A stretch of DNA of 64,000 bases from Alviniconcha marisindica. Its lineage: Eukaryota > Mollusca > Gastropoda > Provannidae. The stretch covers positions 506,001-570,000 of the forward strand of contig JABMCL010001079.1 in the NCBI GenBank assembly GCA_018857735.1, read 5' to 3'. Positions 1-12,523 of the stretch are shown here, piece by piece. The translations under genes and the position numbers were made by a program. Numbering within the stretch: the stretch's first letter is position 1; each line of letters begins with the position of its first letter. The notes beneath the pieces were generated by a model that saw only the letters and a program-made list of their open reading frames with translations, was not told the origin of the DNA and did not search any database.

Positions 1-910
1 TATAAAATATGTATTATATATACCCCTTTCATGTGGGTCAAGATGCAATTGTAAATGATAGGTTTTTGATACCAGCATTGATTAATGTTTATTGCTGACC
101 AGGCAGGAGGAGGGTTATAAATTGATATTATGCATTTTTATCTTTATCAGTTCATGTCAGGTTTAGTTAACTTTAGCCTTGTAATCAAATTTTAATATTT
201 CAATGGTGCCAGAAAAATAAAACTGGCATGTTCTTGGCAAAAAATAAAATAATTCCAGTTCAGATTTTGTGTGATTGCCTTGCAGTTGCATAATATGTAA
301 TATTAATAATAATCATATATATATATATATGTTATATATAGTATTGATATGACCATGAACATGATAATATTCAGGGGAGGTAATTGATGCATTTCCTGGC
401 CTAATAGTAATAGGCCACAAAAATCTTAATGCTGGCATTTTCACATGCTGCTGTTAAGAGAGGTCTTAAAACTTTGTGAATATAATCATTATAATTTTAT
501 GGAATTTTGCTCATTCATGCCAAGTTTGATAACCTTGACTCATTTTCAAGATCACAAGATTCACAGTAGTTAAAATCCATACAACTGACTGATTTTGAAT
601 ATTATGTATAATCTAGTATATTTATTGTGTGTTGACTGTTGTGTCTGTATGTGTACGCATGTGTGCACTGCATGTGAGCATAGATCATGTAGCTATACGA
701 GCTTTAATGTGAGTCATTTCACAATGTTTGTGTGCAGGTTTTTTACTGCTCTGTGCTTATTTTGCTCAAATGTTTTATGTACATGTATGCATTTTTGTTG
801 ATCATGTAAAACACAGTGTGCTCACCCCTGTCATTGACATATGACGCTATAGAAATGACTGCCATTTTTTTATTTTTTTATTGTTGTTGTTAATGTTATT
901 ATATTTTCAG
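1..910. other. ATPAF2 intron (5' part of gene outside window)
   Basis: AT-rich intronic sequence upstream of the first ATPAF2 exon seen here, ending in a polypyrimidine stretch and CAG at 908-910. No exon matching the ATPAF2 N-terminus (mitochondrial presequence) is recognisable, so the first exon(s) should lie to the left of the window. A short AT dinucleotide tract lies near 318-332. Nothing else is supported. Confidence 0.6.
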
Positions 911-1112
911 GATGGTATGAAATCAATCTGGACAAACGGAAGTTACGCACGCCAGCAGGAAATCTATTTCGAGTGCCCAATGAAGCATTGGCTCTGGCCG
1001 TGGCAACAGAGTGGAATGGTCAAGAAAAATTAGTCAAGAGACATAAAATGCACTTGGTGAGCTTTGTTGTAATATAATTCTGTGTCTTGTGTGTGTGTGG
1101 TGTGTGTGTGTG

Positions 1113-1144
<32 letters not shown>

Positions 1145-2310
1145 TGTAAAAGAATATTTATAAAGTGCCTATGTACACCTGTTACCTAATGTCAGCCCAA
1201 GGCACATAATACAAACCAGTGGAGTCAACGAAAGTGAACAGAACTAAGAAAACGCACATGCACACACATACACACGTACACACAAACACATACATGCACA
1301 CACATGTGCACGCGCATACAACCACATGTGTAGGCCATACAGTGCATGTGCAGAACATGGGCATGGTTTTGATTTCAGTGTCCATAGTTATTGGCCAGGT
1401 CATGACCAGGTGGTGACCTGTGCTGACTTCCTTGTTTCATTCTCATGTTCCATTTTCCACTGCTTGTTCACAGTCTTGGGGAAGAGAAGGTTTGTTTTCA
1501 AATCACCTCCTTTCTTGGGTTTGGCTAGTCCACTTCATCTACTCTTCCCTGGATTATTTCCCTTGATCCATCAGTAAAATCTCAACAGCATCATTTTCTG
1601 TAGCAAATGTTTTTTGTTTTTGTTTTTAGTGTTTTGGGGGTGCTGGAATCATTCATGACCAACGTAACCCTTTCTCATCCAGGCTTGGAACTGGCACTGG
1701 TCAAGTTTAGGTATTCCTATGTTGTTCCCCCCCCCCCCCCCCCCCCCCCATCCATTTTTATTTTTATTTTTTAAAAGAGAACAAAAAAGAATAAACAATC
1801 TTGATAAGTGATATTTAACCACTGTTTTATGTTGAATTTCATCTGAAAGAAGGTGGGTTTTATATATATATATATATATATATTTTTTTAATGGGGGTTT
1901 AATTTTCTTTTCTTTTCCAGTCACATAAAATATAAACTTACACTGTGTTACAGAACTATAATAAATATTTGCACTGTAGTGTTTGAAAGTGTTTATATTC
2001 ACATATATTTATTATTATACATTGCTGTGTTTTTTTAGAGGCCTGTACTTTAACATTAATGATCTTTTTGGTCATATTTCTTTTTCTTTCCCAAGACAAA
2101 TCTCTGCAATACATCCATTGACAATCCACTACGAAAAACAAGAGATGACCTGACAGAGTCTGTTGTGCATTTTCTGGAGACAGACACATTATGGTAAGGT
2201 TGGATTAAAACAAACAAACAAACAATCACATGTATGCTAGCACTATGCATACTTACACAAATACATGCATTCATGTGTGCGCACACACACACCACGCACC
2301 TGCAGGCATG

Positions 2311-2343
<33 letters not shown>

Positions 2344-3665
2344 CACACATGCATACGCACACACTCAAAACATGGATGATCTCTTATAAAAAATAGCCTT
2401 GCCAAAGGTTGAAGTGTAACAGTTGTTTCCAAACTGATTCATGCTGAGTCATACAAATGTTTGTGTAAAAACAAAAAGGTTTCCATTAAATTCATAAAGT
2501 GTGAATTTTAGCTTGAGACTTGGAAATTTTAAGAAAATAGAGAGAAAATTCAGTCAGGTAAAATAAAATATTACCTTTATTGAGAATATCATCACCTGCA
2601 CATGTGAAAAGGGATTTTTGAAATGTATTTCACAACTGGAAAGGCAAATATGTTTTAAGTAAATGATTTTCTGACACAAATTGCCAATAATAATTATTAT
2701 TCCAGAGGACATAATGTGCATCCCACCCAATAAACATCACAACATTTGCCAGAAAATTGTTCAAGTGTGTTCCCATTATAGTATTTTGGTTTATCTTGAT
2801 GTCATGAAGATTTGTGTTCCAAGGAGATACATTTTGCATTTTCTTTCACTGTATCCAGTTTTCTCTCAGTGTTTTTTAAAAGTAAACATGGCTTTAGTTC
2901 CGTGTTGATAATCTCAATTCCTGCTGCAACTGGGTACACTTTCGCCAGTTACAGAATGGAAGAGCCAACAGAACTACAGGAACTGCAGACAGCAGAGTGG
3001 GAGCCTATACTGCAGTGGGCATGTGACAGGTATCGCATTTATTTCTTCATTTCTTTTGCATGAAAAGTGAAAGCACCAGCAGTTTAAAAGAACAAGAGCT
3101 GAACGACAAAGACAACAGCAACAACAATTCAGTTTATAGTTATACTGATGCTGAAAAAGCACCTGGTGAGTATTTAGCTATGCGCACTCTTTGCATATTG
3201 CATTCATTTCTTTCGCATGAAAATTTAAAACACCAGTAGGTTAAAAGAACAAGAGCTGAATGACAAAGACAACAGCAACAACAACAATTCTGTATATATA
3301 CTGATGCTGAAAAAAGCACCTGGTGAGTATTTAGCTGTGTGCACCCTTTGCTGAAATTTGTATTCTGGCTAGTGCACCAAAACTTGAATTTCTGTTGTGC
3401 GTAACATGGCTTCTTGTTCAGAGTGGTAGAACTAAAAGAGAAGAAAATTCTTAATCAAGGATTTTGTTTCCGAATGGCCTGTTGGTTTTATGTTGAATTT
3501 GAAAACATTTCACATGGCTGGCTTCACAAAACACCATCAAGAGTCATGACTCACCGATTGCATGCCTCAGCCTCTTTTAAGTTTGTCATAAGAAGTACAA
3601 GCTGATGATTCCTGATGTGTGGGTGTGTGCGTGCATGTATGTGTGTGTGAGTGTGGGTGTGTGCA

Positions 3666-3697
<32 letters not shown>

Positions 3698-5138
3698 GTC
3701 TCTTGATGAAATGTGTTTTGAAAAGACTAATCCTTCTACATTTTCAGGTACAAAATCTCAGTTGAGTCTACATACAACTTAGTTCCACCTGTCATTACAG
3801 AGGACTCCAAAGATGTCATCCGAAAGCATCTGAAGGTCTACAGTGATTGGGCATTAGTTGGTATGTAACCTGACCTTGTTTACAGTGCTGCACAAGGCAG
3901 TGGATGCTTGATTGTACCATATATGTGACCGTCTCCAACAAAACCAGTCTTAAATAGCAGCTGTTGATCAGCCCAAGAGACAGAAATAGCCACTGGGGGT
4001 CAGTCTGGGTGATTTTCATTTTTTTGCAGACATTCTTCACATGTTAAATTAACAAGTAATTATGGTGTTGTTAAAACCTGGGTTTAATGCTCCCACCCTG
4101 GACTAAGGGATGCTAATGTTATGCAAAATGACCACCATTTGGCCGAATAAGATGTATTTGTACCCCTGCAGAACCCAACCACTGTCCCGTTTAATACCAT
4201 GAAATAGTTCTGGAAGTGTGGCTGACCCTAAACCCTGTTGCTAAGGAAAGCATGCAAAACGACACAAACTCTTTCAGGGCCATTTTTCAAAAAGGCTTTC
4301 ATAATGCTTAGCAACTTCAAATAGCCACAACTTCAGTACATTTCATACAACAGTCATCATTTAAATACCAAAATCATCTGCAGGGACTGCTGTTTAAAAA
4401 AATCAGCATCTCAAAATGCCCAAAATGCGACATAAGACTGGTTTCATAGGAGAGGGTCACATAATTATTTAACATTGTCAGATTTCAAAAGTTATATTCA
4501 GTAATTCATCACTGTCTGTAATTAACTATAAACCAATCAATGCATGATCATGGTGGCACAGAGCACCAATTTCTTCACTGTTTCTTTGAGTTTGCATGCA
4601 GTGGGGTCTTCTCCCTGCTCCCATTGTGTGCTAACAGAATGTGCATCGCCCTGATATAACCGTACTGGTTGACTGGGCGTAAAGCATCAAATTACTTACT
4701 CCCTGCTCCTGTGACATCCTTTTCAAGAACAAGACTAGGAATCCATGATTGGCAGTGTGACCATGTGTTTCTTCTTCAACCTTTTTTTAAAATATCGTTT
4801 TACAATTTTTGCTAAAGGAATTGTTATTTGACTGTATGTTGTTGTTTTTTAGCAAGCAAACTGATGCAATAATAGTATGCCAGTTGTGTGAAATGTGTTT
4901 TGCTACTTTGTTTTGTTACAGCATTAGTCAGCACTCTTACAGGAAGTCTGAAAACTCAGAGATCTTGCAGTTAGTTGATTTTGTTGTATTAGTTGCTATT
5001 ATTTACAGGTTACCACTTTGGAGTTGATTCCATCAAGTCCTTACTTCTGGTGATGGCTGTTGTGGACCGTCACATCTCAGTGGAAAGAGCCATAGAGTTG
5101 GCAGCACTGGAGCAGATCTTTCAGGTTTGGCAGTATAA

Positions 5139-5208
<70 letters not shown>

Positions 5209-5712
5209 TACGTGCAACCTTAGTCTGAAACTGCATATTTTGTGATGTTGTGAAACGTGTTGATCTGCGCAAGAACATGCTGTTTGGAAAAACATATCTC
5301 ATAAAGGCAGAATCTGTGTATGCATATTATAATGCAATGTCAATTCAGAGAATAAACTTCCTTGGTGTGTGTGTATGCAGGCCTGCTTGCATGTGCGTGT
5401 GTGTATGTGTGTGTGTGTTGTATATATACGTACAAATTACAATGTGGATAAGACCGACTAGGAGAATGCATTTGTGTTTCAACGCACCTAATTAAGTCTT
5501 ATCTGTTGTATTATTTATCATTGTCTTTTGCGGCATGGTTACTAATATGCAACCATTTGATGTTGCAGTGTAAACGGTGGGGGAGTGTGGAGTGGTACCA
5601 TGATATGGACAAATATGAACTTCAGTCCAGAGTGGCAGCTGCCACCCTGTTTGTGCACTGGTGCAGTGAGAACACATCCGTGCGACAGAAAGCCTCATTA
5701 GCCATGCTGTAA
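911..5712 (+). CDS. ATPAF2: ATP synthase mitochondrial F1 complex assembly factor 2 (Atp12), 5'-partial
   Basis: Six coding exons with matching phases: 911-1056, 2096-2193, 2949-3029, 3748-3860, 5009-5124 and 5569-5712 (TAA at 5710-5712). They give about 232 residues, the mature ATP12 domain. Recognisable segments in order are YEINLDKRKLRTPAGNLF, ALAVATEWNGQ, TNLCNTSIDNP, YRMEEPTEL, EWEPILQWACDRY and WGSVEWYHDMDKYELQSR, all lining up with animal ATPAF2. The family is a matrix chaperone that binds free F1 alpha subunit and prevents its aggregation during assembly of the ATP synthase F1 sector. All introns seen are GT-AG; the exon at 2096 follows an AAG acceptor. The N-terminal presequence exon is outside the window. 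A plausible poly(A) signal is AATAAA at 6204-6209. The gene is convergent with DRC3. Confidence 0.93.
1088..1143. repeat. (GT)n microsatellite
   Basis: Interrupted GT dinucleotide tract beginning 32 nt after the donor of the first visible ATPAF2 exon. A CA-rich stretch follows at 1249-1325. Confidence 0.9.
1144..2095. repeat. ATPAF2 intron with C-homopolymer and TA tract
   Basis: Intronic. A fragment around 1160-1215 resembles other pieces in the window (15885-15960 and 43779-43850) and is probably a degraded dispersed repeat. There is a C-homopolymer at 1727-1749 and a TA tract at 1861-1882. No exon is seen. Confidence 0.5.
2282..2345. repeat. CA-rich microsatellite
   Basis: Imperfect CA tract with ACGC and ATGC interruptions, in the ATPAF2 intron between the exons ending at 2193 and starting at 2949. 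The rest of that intron (2346-2948) is AT-rich with no recognisable feature. Confidence 0.8.
3040..3352. repeat. ~157-bp tandem duplication in ATPAF2 intron
   Basis: Two diverged copies, about 157 bp apart, share TTTCTTTTGCATGAAAA-like, AACAAGAGCTGAA, GACAAAGACAACAGCAAC and GCACCTGGTGAGTATTTAGC blocks. Copy 1 begins 10 nt after the exon ending at 3029. Each copy carries the donor-like string CTGGTGAGTATT, which could act as a decoy 5' splice site. Confidence 0.75.
3861..5008. other. ATPAF2 intron; includes SINE-like tail
   Basis: Long intron without further exons. At 4648-4701 it holds GCCCTGATATAACC...GACTGGGCGTAAAGCA, which recurs at 39353-39412 (see the separate entry). The rest is unremarkable AT-rich sequence. 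Confidence 0.6.
4648..4701 (+). mobile_element. SINE-like 3' tail, copy 1
   Basis: A block of about 50 bp starting GCCCTGATATAACC, continuing TACTGGTTGACTGGGC and ending ...CAAATTACTTACT, repeated with few changes at 39353-39412. Two copies far apart in different genes indicate a dispersed element. The form resembles the 3' tails of molluscan tRNA-derived SINEs, but no clear A/B-box head is visible upstream, so the class is tentative. Confidence 0.5.
5138..5203. repeat. (GT)n microsatellite
   Basis: Pure GT tract starting about 14 nt after the donor of the ATPAF2 exon 5009-5124. Further GT-rich sequence lies at 5365-5420. Confidence 0.95.
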
Positions 5713-6203
5713 CAGTTCCAGGTGCTGATAGGATGGTTGTAATGCGATAGGTTGTACATTGATGAAAATCAAAAACTGTGAGGATTTGTTGGAGTATTTT
5801 GAGTGACTTACATTTCTTCAATGTGTATTGCATATTGAGGCTGTAATTGGGGAGGTGAGGTGGGGGAATGTGTGTGTGTGGAGCAAAGAAAGTATGTGTG
5901 TGGATGTGTGTTGGCATAATAGTGTGTGAGTGCGCGCATGTGTATGTGTGAGACACAAACAGGGAGAGACGGACAGAGCAAAAGAGACAACTCGTCTGAA
6001 TATTTTGAAAGTACATGTAGTATGAAGTAGTGGATGCCAGACTGTTTACCTGCATTGCAGTAGAAGTTGGATTTCAATGTAGTTAGTAATAATGGTGTGT
6101 AAACAAGGAAACAGTACATAATGGTAGACATGATCTGAGGAATATGATATGCATGACTTTATTCATTTCTGACTATTCATTTCTGTCATTGTGACAATGT
6201 AAA

Positions 6204-6209
6204 AATAAA
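6204..6209 (+). terminator. poly(A) signal AATAAA, likely ATPAF2
   Basis: Canonical hexamer about 490 nt after the ATPAF2 stop, followed by GT/T-rich sequence. Confidence 0.5.
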
Positions 6210-6307
6210 AAATACTGTGTTCACATGGACGGAATTGTTTGGTGCCAGATGTATGTTGTGGATGACAGCGGTGAATGTCACAAGAATGGTGATTATGTAC
6301 AATGGAA

Positions 6308-6313
6308 TTTATT
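6308..6313 (-). terminator. poly(A) signal AATAAA, likely DRC3
   Basis: TTTATT on + (AATAAA on -) about 440 nt downstream of the DRC3 stop. A second candidate is at 6158-6163. Confidence 0.45.
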
Positions 6314-6750
6314 TACAACATATACGCAGTCATAGTAGAAAATAACAAACTTAGCACATTTTCAGCAGCTGTGTGAAGTTTTCACCTGTCAAGATGCCCT
6401 CTTTTTTTTATGGTCTCCTGTTTCAGTGACATTTTCAGTCTTATGCGCAACATCTTGATAAAAAAAGAGAGTTAAACTGTGTGACATATATTGTATCTGA
6501 ACAGCATACTCAAGCCAGACCCAGTTGTAATCCTTACAGTTTCAAGCATGCACAGTCTTTCAAGCACTGGCTGGCAGTAACGTGTTTAAACTGAAGATTG
6601 CTGGAATGATGCTTTTCAGTTTGTCTTTCAGTTTCACTGTCAAACCCTTTCATCGCTGGCCTGAAACATCTCTAAATTCACCAGAAAATATGTAAACACT
6701 GGATGAGACTTTGGCAGTTTTTACCTAGCAGTTAGCCATGCTGTCTTTGT

Positions 6751-9700
6751 TCAGTAGTTGTGGCCAGTAATCATTTCCAGATTGTCAATCTCTTCCCGCA
6801 AGTGGTCAATCAGATGGTTGATTTCCGTCACTCTGGATCGGTTCCGCTTGATTTCCTGTTCCTCGTGAATGGTTTCAATCATGCTCTTGAGCCAATTGTT
6901 GATGCGTGTGATAATGTCATCTTCTTTGTTGTCAATCTTCAGCAGGTGGGCATCATGAGAGGATGAGACGGCGTTCATGATGGTGTCTTTGTCAACAAAC
7001 AGCTGCAATGGAAAAGTGATGATCAGTTTCACTGACAGTTACCAGTTACCCAAAAATGTACAATTCTGAATCATTCAAAAAGGAATCGGTCAGAACTGTT
7101 ACTTGAAAGTGCATTTCTGTACAGCAGAATGTTAGGAGGTGGTTTGAAATTGTGTCTGTCAAAGCATTTCCATATTTTTTAAATGAAGAAGAAAAAATAT
7201 TTGCAAACACAAGAATAAGACAAAACTAAAACCTTATGACAAGAAAACAATTCTGTTTTGAGCAGCCTTTGTTTAGAAACACTAGTTGCTGCCTTTAAAA
7301 AAAAAAAAAAAAAAAGGAAGAGGAGAGTGGGGCAGATGTTGATATCCACTTACACATTTATGTATGTAAAACCATGTGTTGCTGGTGGTGTGGCTTTCTC
7401 CAGCTGAACGCTGTGGGTCACCTGGTTTATGCAATTGTACACTGACTAATGCATTGCATAAGGTAAAAGGATTGCATGTGTGACCGTTTTGTTTTGTTTT
7501 TTATCATCCCACCACATAGGCTGCGGCACATCAGCTTCAGAGAATACAACCAGGTGTAGTAATGACAGTAACTTTGGCAAGGTTATCAGATGTTGTTAAA
7601 TTCATGACATCAATGAAAATGATTCCAAAAGAAAGGGTGGGGGAGGGTTGTATCCATGCCCCTCCACGTACTGATCGTCTCCTGAACTTACCATCCTCAG
7701 ATCCTCAGATATTTCGTCGTCAATTTCGCTCTTGGCCACTTTGTCGAGAGTAACCTGCGCAATCTCCATCATCTTGTCATTGTTCACGTTTTCTGCATCT
7801 CGAGCCTGTGCCAGGAATCCCTGCAGGTTTTCGATGAAGCTTGAAACCAGGTCCTGCATGTTGCGCTCAAAGTTCTGGATCACCTCCTAAAACAGAATGA
7901 GAAGTTTGAGATCAAGTCTGTTTTTGTTTTTTGTTTCTTTAGTTGTTTTGTTGTAGAAGGGGTTGTTTTTGTTCCTTCACTGGAACTCAGAGGTTTGTCC
8001 AGAGTTGGGTAAGATTTGGGGTGCTTAACTGTTTTCCTACACATACATGTACACGCGTATATAATAATATGCAGTTTGTGTTTGCTGTTCAAGGAACAGT
8101 ATGGTATGTATTTGCTGTTCAAGGAACAGCATGATAAGTTCTTTTTGCTTGATTTCAAAATGTTAAATATCTGTCTATAATGCAAGCCACAGTCACTGAG
8201 TAAAGATATAGTTATGTCCAGGATCTAATCAATACATGTAACAGTTACAAGATGACTTGGTGAGAAAAATCAGTTTTCAGTTTGACCAGTTAAACATCAC
8301 TGTAATCTTAAAAATAGATCAAGGTCACTGAAACTGTGACAGATTGGTAAAGCTTATTAGAGGCTTCCATCATGCAACTCTGAGAGATCTTAAAATGCTG
8401 CCCAAGAAAAAGCCAACAGAAGAGTTTTGATCAAGGCATGAAACACATCAGTAATCTCTCTTGAACACGCGCCAGAGTGACAAATACCAACATGTGCATA
8501 ATCTCATTCATGTGTGAAGCAGAGAAAGTTTAAATTTGATAGGAGAACTTACTGAAAATATCACTTCTAGTTTTAACTAATGCTGCTGTGACACTGGAGT
8601 CAATCAAATCATTTAATCTTTATTGTTCACAATGATACACACATGTGTAAACAACATTATTTTTTCTTTGACACAACAGTTCCCCCTCCCCCAACCCCCA
8701 CCCCAAAATAAAGAGTTAGGTCATGCCTCACTGTCAAGAACATTCATGCACAGGTAAACCTTAGGTAGTGCTACCACCATGGTAAGTGTTACATTTATCA
8801 AACTTAGAGCATTCACAAAAAATTCCCAGCATTAAAGTTTAGTCCAGGACTGCTCATTCAACAGATGGCTAACATTCATCATTGCATAGGCACATGTTTT
8901 AAGGCAAGTTGAGAAGCAGCGTGCATTTTTTTGGACACATTCCTACCTCCAGCTGATCCACCAGTTGCACCTCGTAGCCCATGAGTTTATCCCAGAGTTC
9001 TGTGACGAGAGCGTTGTACTCGCTCACCTTCTGCTCCAGTACCTTCGGGTCAGTCACGTGAGTCAGCTCTGTAAACATCTGACACATGACAAGAAATACT
9101 GTCATTCACACGAGTCAGCTCTGTAAACATCTGACACATGACAAGAAATACTGTGTCCATAACAAACAAAACCAACAACAGTCCCTGTTTCTGTTGCTGT
9201 TGTTGTTTTACAAACTGATGGTAGGTGTATCTTTGGACAACACAGTTATCTGGATTTTTGATATTCAATTGTAGATGTACATTCTTGGAATAATTTGAGG
9301 TCTATGTCACTGACAGTCTTCTGCTGATCTTTACTTACTCCTGTGTGTCTCGTCTGGCTGACCATGTGTTTGAACATGTTCTGTCAACGTTTCTGCATCA
9401 TTCACACATACATCAGTTAACAAACTGCGTATAACTCAGGTGTTTTTGTTTTGTTTTGTTTTTCTGCTTTAAGGCTTTTAACTTCAGCTCATATTTAATC
9501 AATTTATTTTTAGCTGTGAATTCTTTACAAACTTCATCTCCAATATTCAGCCTCTCTCCAGCCCTCCCCACCGATATTTCATCCATTTCTTTTTTAACAT
9601 GAACGTCCATGGCCTCCAGACCCATATCTCCCAACTTCAAAGTCTTCGTTGCTAATTGCCTCACCCATTTCTTTGCTAACATAAACTCTTCCACTGCCTC

Positions 9701-12431
9701 TATGGCCATACATATTTTTCACAACTTCAAACCCTCCCTGCTGACTCTGAGACATTTGTTTTCTTGACATGAACTCTCTCATAGCTTTCATACACACCCT
9801 CTGACTTCCAAACCCATTCACCTAGTTTCTTTCTTAATGTGAACTCTTCCACAGCCTCCATGCCCATATATCTCATGACCTCCAAGCCCCCACTCTTCAT
9901 CCTTCCCCAAACCTGATAATCTCGTGTTTCTGTGAAGTATTCCACAGCCTTATCAATCTTGTGACTTCCAAGCCCCTGTTTCCCCCCCCAACCCCAGGCT
10001 AATGTCTCACCCACTTCTTTTCCAGCATGAACTCTTGCATGGCCTTCATGCCCACAAATCTCATGACTTCCAAGCCCCTGTTTCGCACCCAACCCCATGC
10101 TAATGTCTCACCTGCTTCTTCTCCAACATGAAGTCTTCCACAGCCTTTATGCCCACAAATCTTGTGACTTCCAAGCCCCCCCTCTCCTTACCCCCGTGCT
10201 AATGTCTCACCCACTTCTTTTCCAGCATGAACTCTTCCACAGCCTTCATGCCCACAAATCTTGTGACTCAAGCCCCCCTCTCCCCACCCCCATGCTAATG
10301 TCTCACACACTTCTTTTCCAGCATGAAGTCTTCCACAGCCTTCATGCCCACAAATCTTGTGACTTCCAAGCCCCCCTTCTCCCCACCCCCATGCTAATGT
10401 CTCACCCGCTTCTTTTCCAGCATGAAGTCTTCCACAGCCTTCATGCCCACAAATCTTGTGACTTCCAAGCCCCCCCTCTCCCCACCCCCATGCTAATGTC
10501 TCACACACTTCTTTTCCAGCATGAACTCTTCCACAGCCTTCATGCCCACAAATCTTGTGACTTCCAAGCCCCCCTCTCCCCACCCCCATGCTAATGTCTC
10601 ACCCGCTTCTTTTCCAGCATGAAGTCTTCCACAGCCTTCATGCCCACAAATCTTGTGACTCAAGCCCCCCTCTCCCCACCCCCATGCTAATGTCTCACAC
10701 ACTTCTTTTCCAGCATGAAGTCTTCCACAGCCTTCATGCCCACAAATCTTGTGACTTCCAAGCCCCCCTTCTCCCCACCCCCATGCTAATGTCTCACCCG
10801 CTTCTTTTCCAGCATGAAGTCTTCCACAGCCTTCATGCCCACAAATCTTGTGACTTCCAAGCCCCCCCTCTCCCCACCCCCATGCTAATGTCTCACCCGC
10901 TTCTTTTCCAGCATGAACTCTTCCACAGACTTCATGCCCATTTCCTTGTTCTCTGACTTGGCCTCCTCCACACATTCCCAGAACATGGCCACCTCTGCTT
11001 CTCGTTTCTCATGTTCCTGGAGACCATACTGGAAGATTTGCTGGCAAATGGCGGTGAACTTCTCACTATATGTGCAAAGCGGTTAAGGCAGACAAAAGAA
11101 CAGGATTGATCATTCTTCCCCCAAGAAAAGAGAACCTGTTTTTTTTCCCTCACAATATTTCTTGTAAGGTATCTACATAGCAAGTAGTGTGGTGAACAAG
11201 CACAAAGATGCTAATCACATACAGCATTAGAATGTGCATGTACAAAAGTCCCTGCCAATAAGACAAATACAGAAGCCTCTATAACATTATCAAAAACCTA
11301 TAAAAAGTAATCATCATTATTTGTACCTTTTGAAGATGTCTTCTTCATTTAGAAAGCATAGCTGTAACCTGTAAGGCTTGTGTGTACACTACAGTTTCAA
11401 ATGGTTTGTGTTTACTGTTTTAAACTTATTGTGTACTGAATTTTAAGGTAAATACAAACTAAAATGAATCTACATGTTGGAGCTTAGATCATAAAAAAAA
11501 GAGGACATGTTTGTACAGTCCTGTTGATTAAAGATAACCTATCAGCATACAGTCCTGTTGATAAAAGATAACCTATTAGAAAAAGAAAAGGACATGTTTG
11601 TACAGTCCTGTTGATAAAAGATAACCTATCAGCATACAGTCCTGTTGATAAAAGATAACCTGTCAGCATAGGCAGTTCTGAAGTAAAGGATATACAACAA
11701 GAAGTTCATCTACACCCGGCATCTCCTTCAGCTTCTGTCCCTCTGCGTCTTCTGAGTACATGGCTTCAAACAGGTCCGGCCCGTTCAAGTGTTCCACATA
11801 GGCTTTCTGAAATTTCAAATTTCAAACACATTAGTATATATATGCATCAAACTAACAGTCAGTCATGACTGCACATACTTGGAATTCAGCTTCTACTTAG
11901 ATAAATGTGTGTGATTAGAACTGACACAGGTTTTTACTTTATCAGCAACACCAGTTATTTCACATGTTCACAAAAAGATTACTTCTGTGTCCATCTACAC
12001 CTAACACACATCCTAGAAATGATCAACATTGCTAATGCATGTTTCAGCCTTGCCACTTACAGCAGAATTAATCTAAAGATACGAGCTGGCCTAAAAATGT
12101 AGAACAAGTGCAGATATTTTTATCTGCACATTTCATTTGTTGTTCAATCAATATCTATACAAAAGAAGTATATTTGGGCTTCAAATCTGAGCTTATCAGC
12201 GCACAGCCATGCCTTTCTACTCTTTACCAATGGAGAATGGAAAATGGCTGGTGTGTGACATAGTTAATACTTTTGCCACACAAGCCAGCCTTATTTATGA
12301 CATCACTGTTACAGGGCTTTCTAAGCATGAAATGGCAAACTTTTGTGTTTTCGCAACTTTTAAACATTAATTCTCACAACTTTTAAACATTGATTCTTAA
12401 CAAACAAGATGAGAAATAGAGTGAAAAACTG

Positions 12432-12523
<92 letters not shown>

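Larger units (their letters stand above)
5713..6750. other. Convergent 3' UTRs of ATPAF2 and DRC3
   Basis: Between the ATPAF2 stop (5712) and the DRC3 stop (6751). A plus-strand AATAAA lies at 6204-6209. Minus-strand AATAAA signals (TTTATT on +) lie at 6308-6313 and 6158-6163. Use of 6204 with 6308 would leave the mRNAs non-overlapping, while use of the minus site at 6158 would make them overlap. Short GT and CA-rich stretches are present around 5865-5955. Confidence 0.6.

Noticed and set aside
10097..10956. Repetitive open frames on both strands ([12 protein letters not shown]... and [13 protein letters not shown]...)
   Set aside because: Produced by the exon-7-derived minisatellite, whose unit is close to a multiple of 3; the DRC3 frame splices past it.
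11041..11070. GT-AG splicing of DRC3 intron 6 using the GTGAG before AAGTTC as acceptor
   Set aside because: It keeps the frame but deletes the conserved YSE residues and leaves the ATATCCTTT / CCTTAAC / AC signals unexplained.
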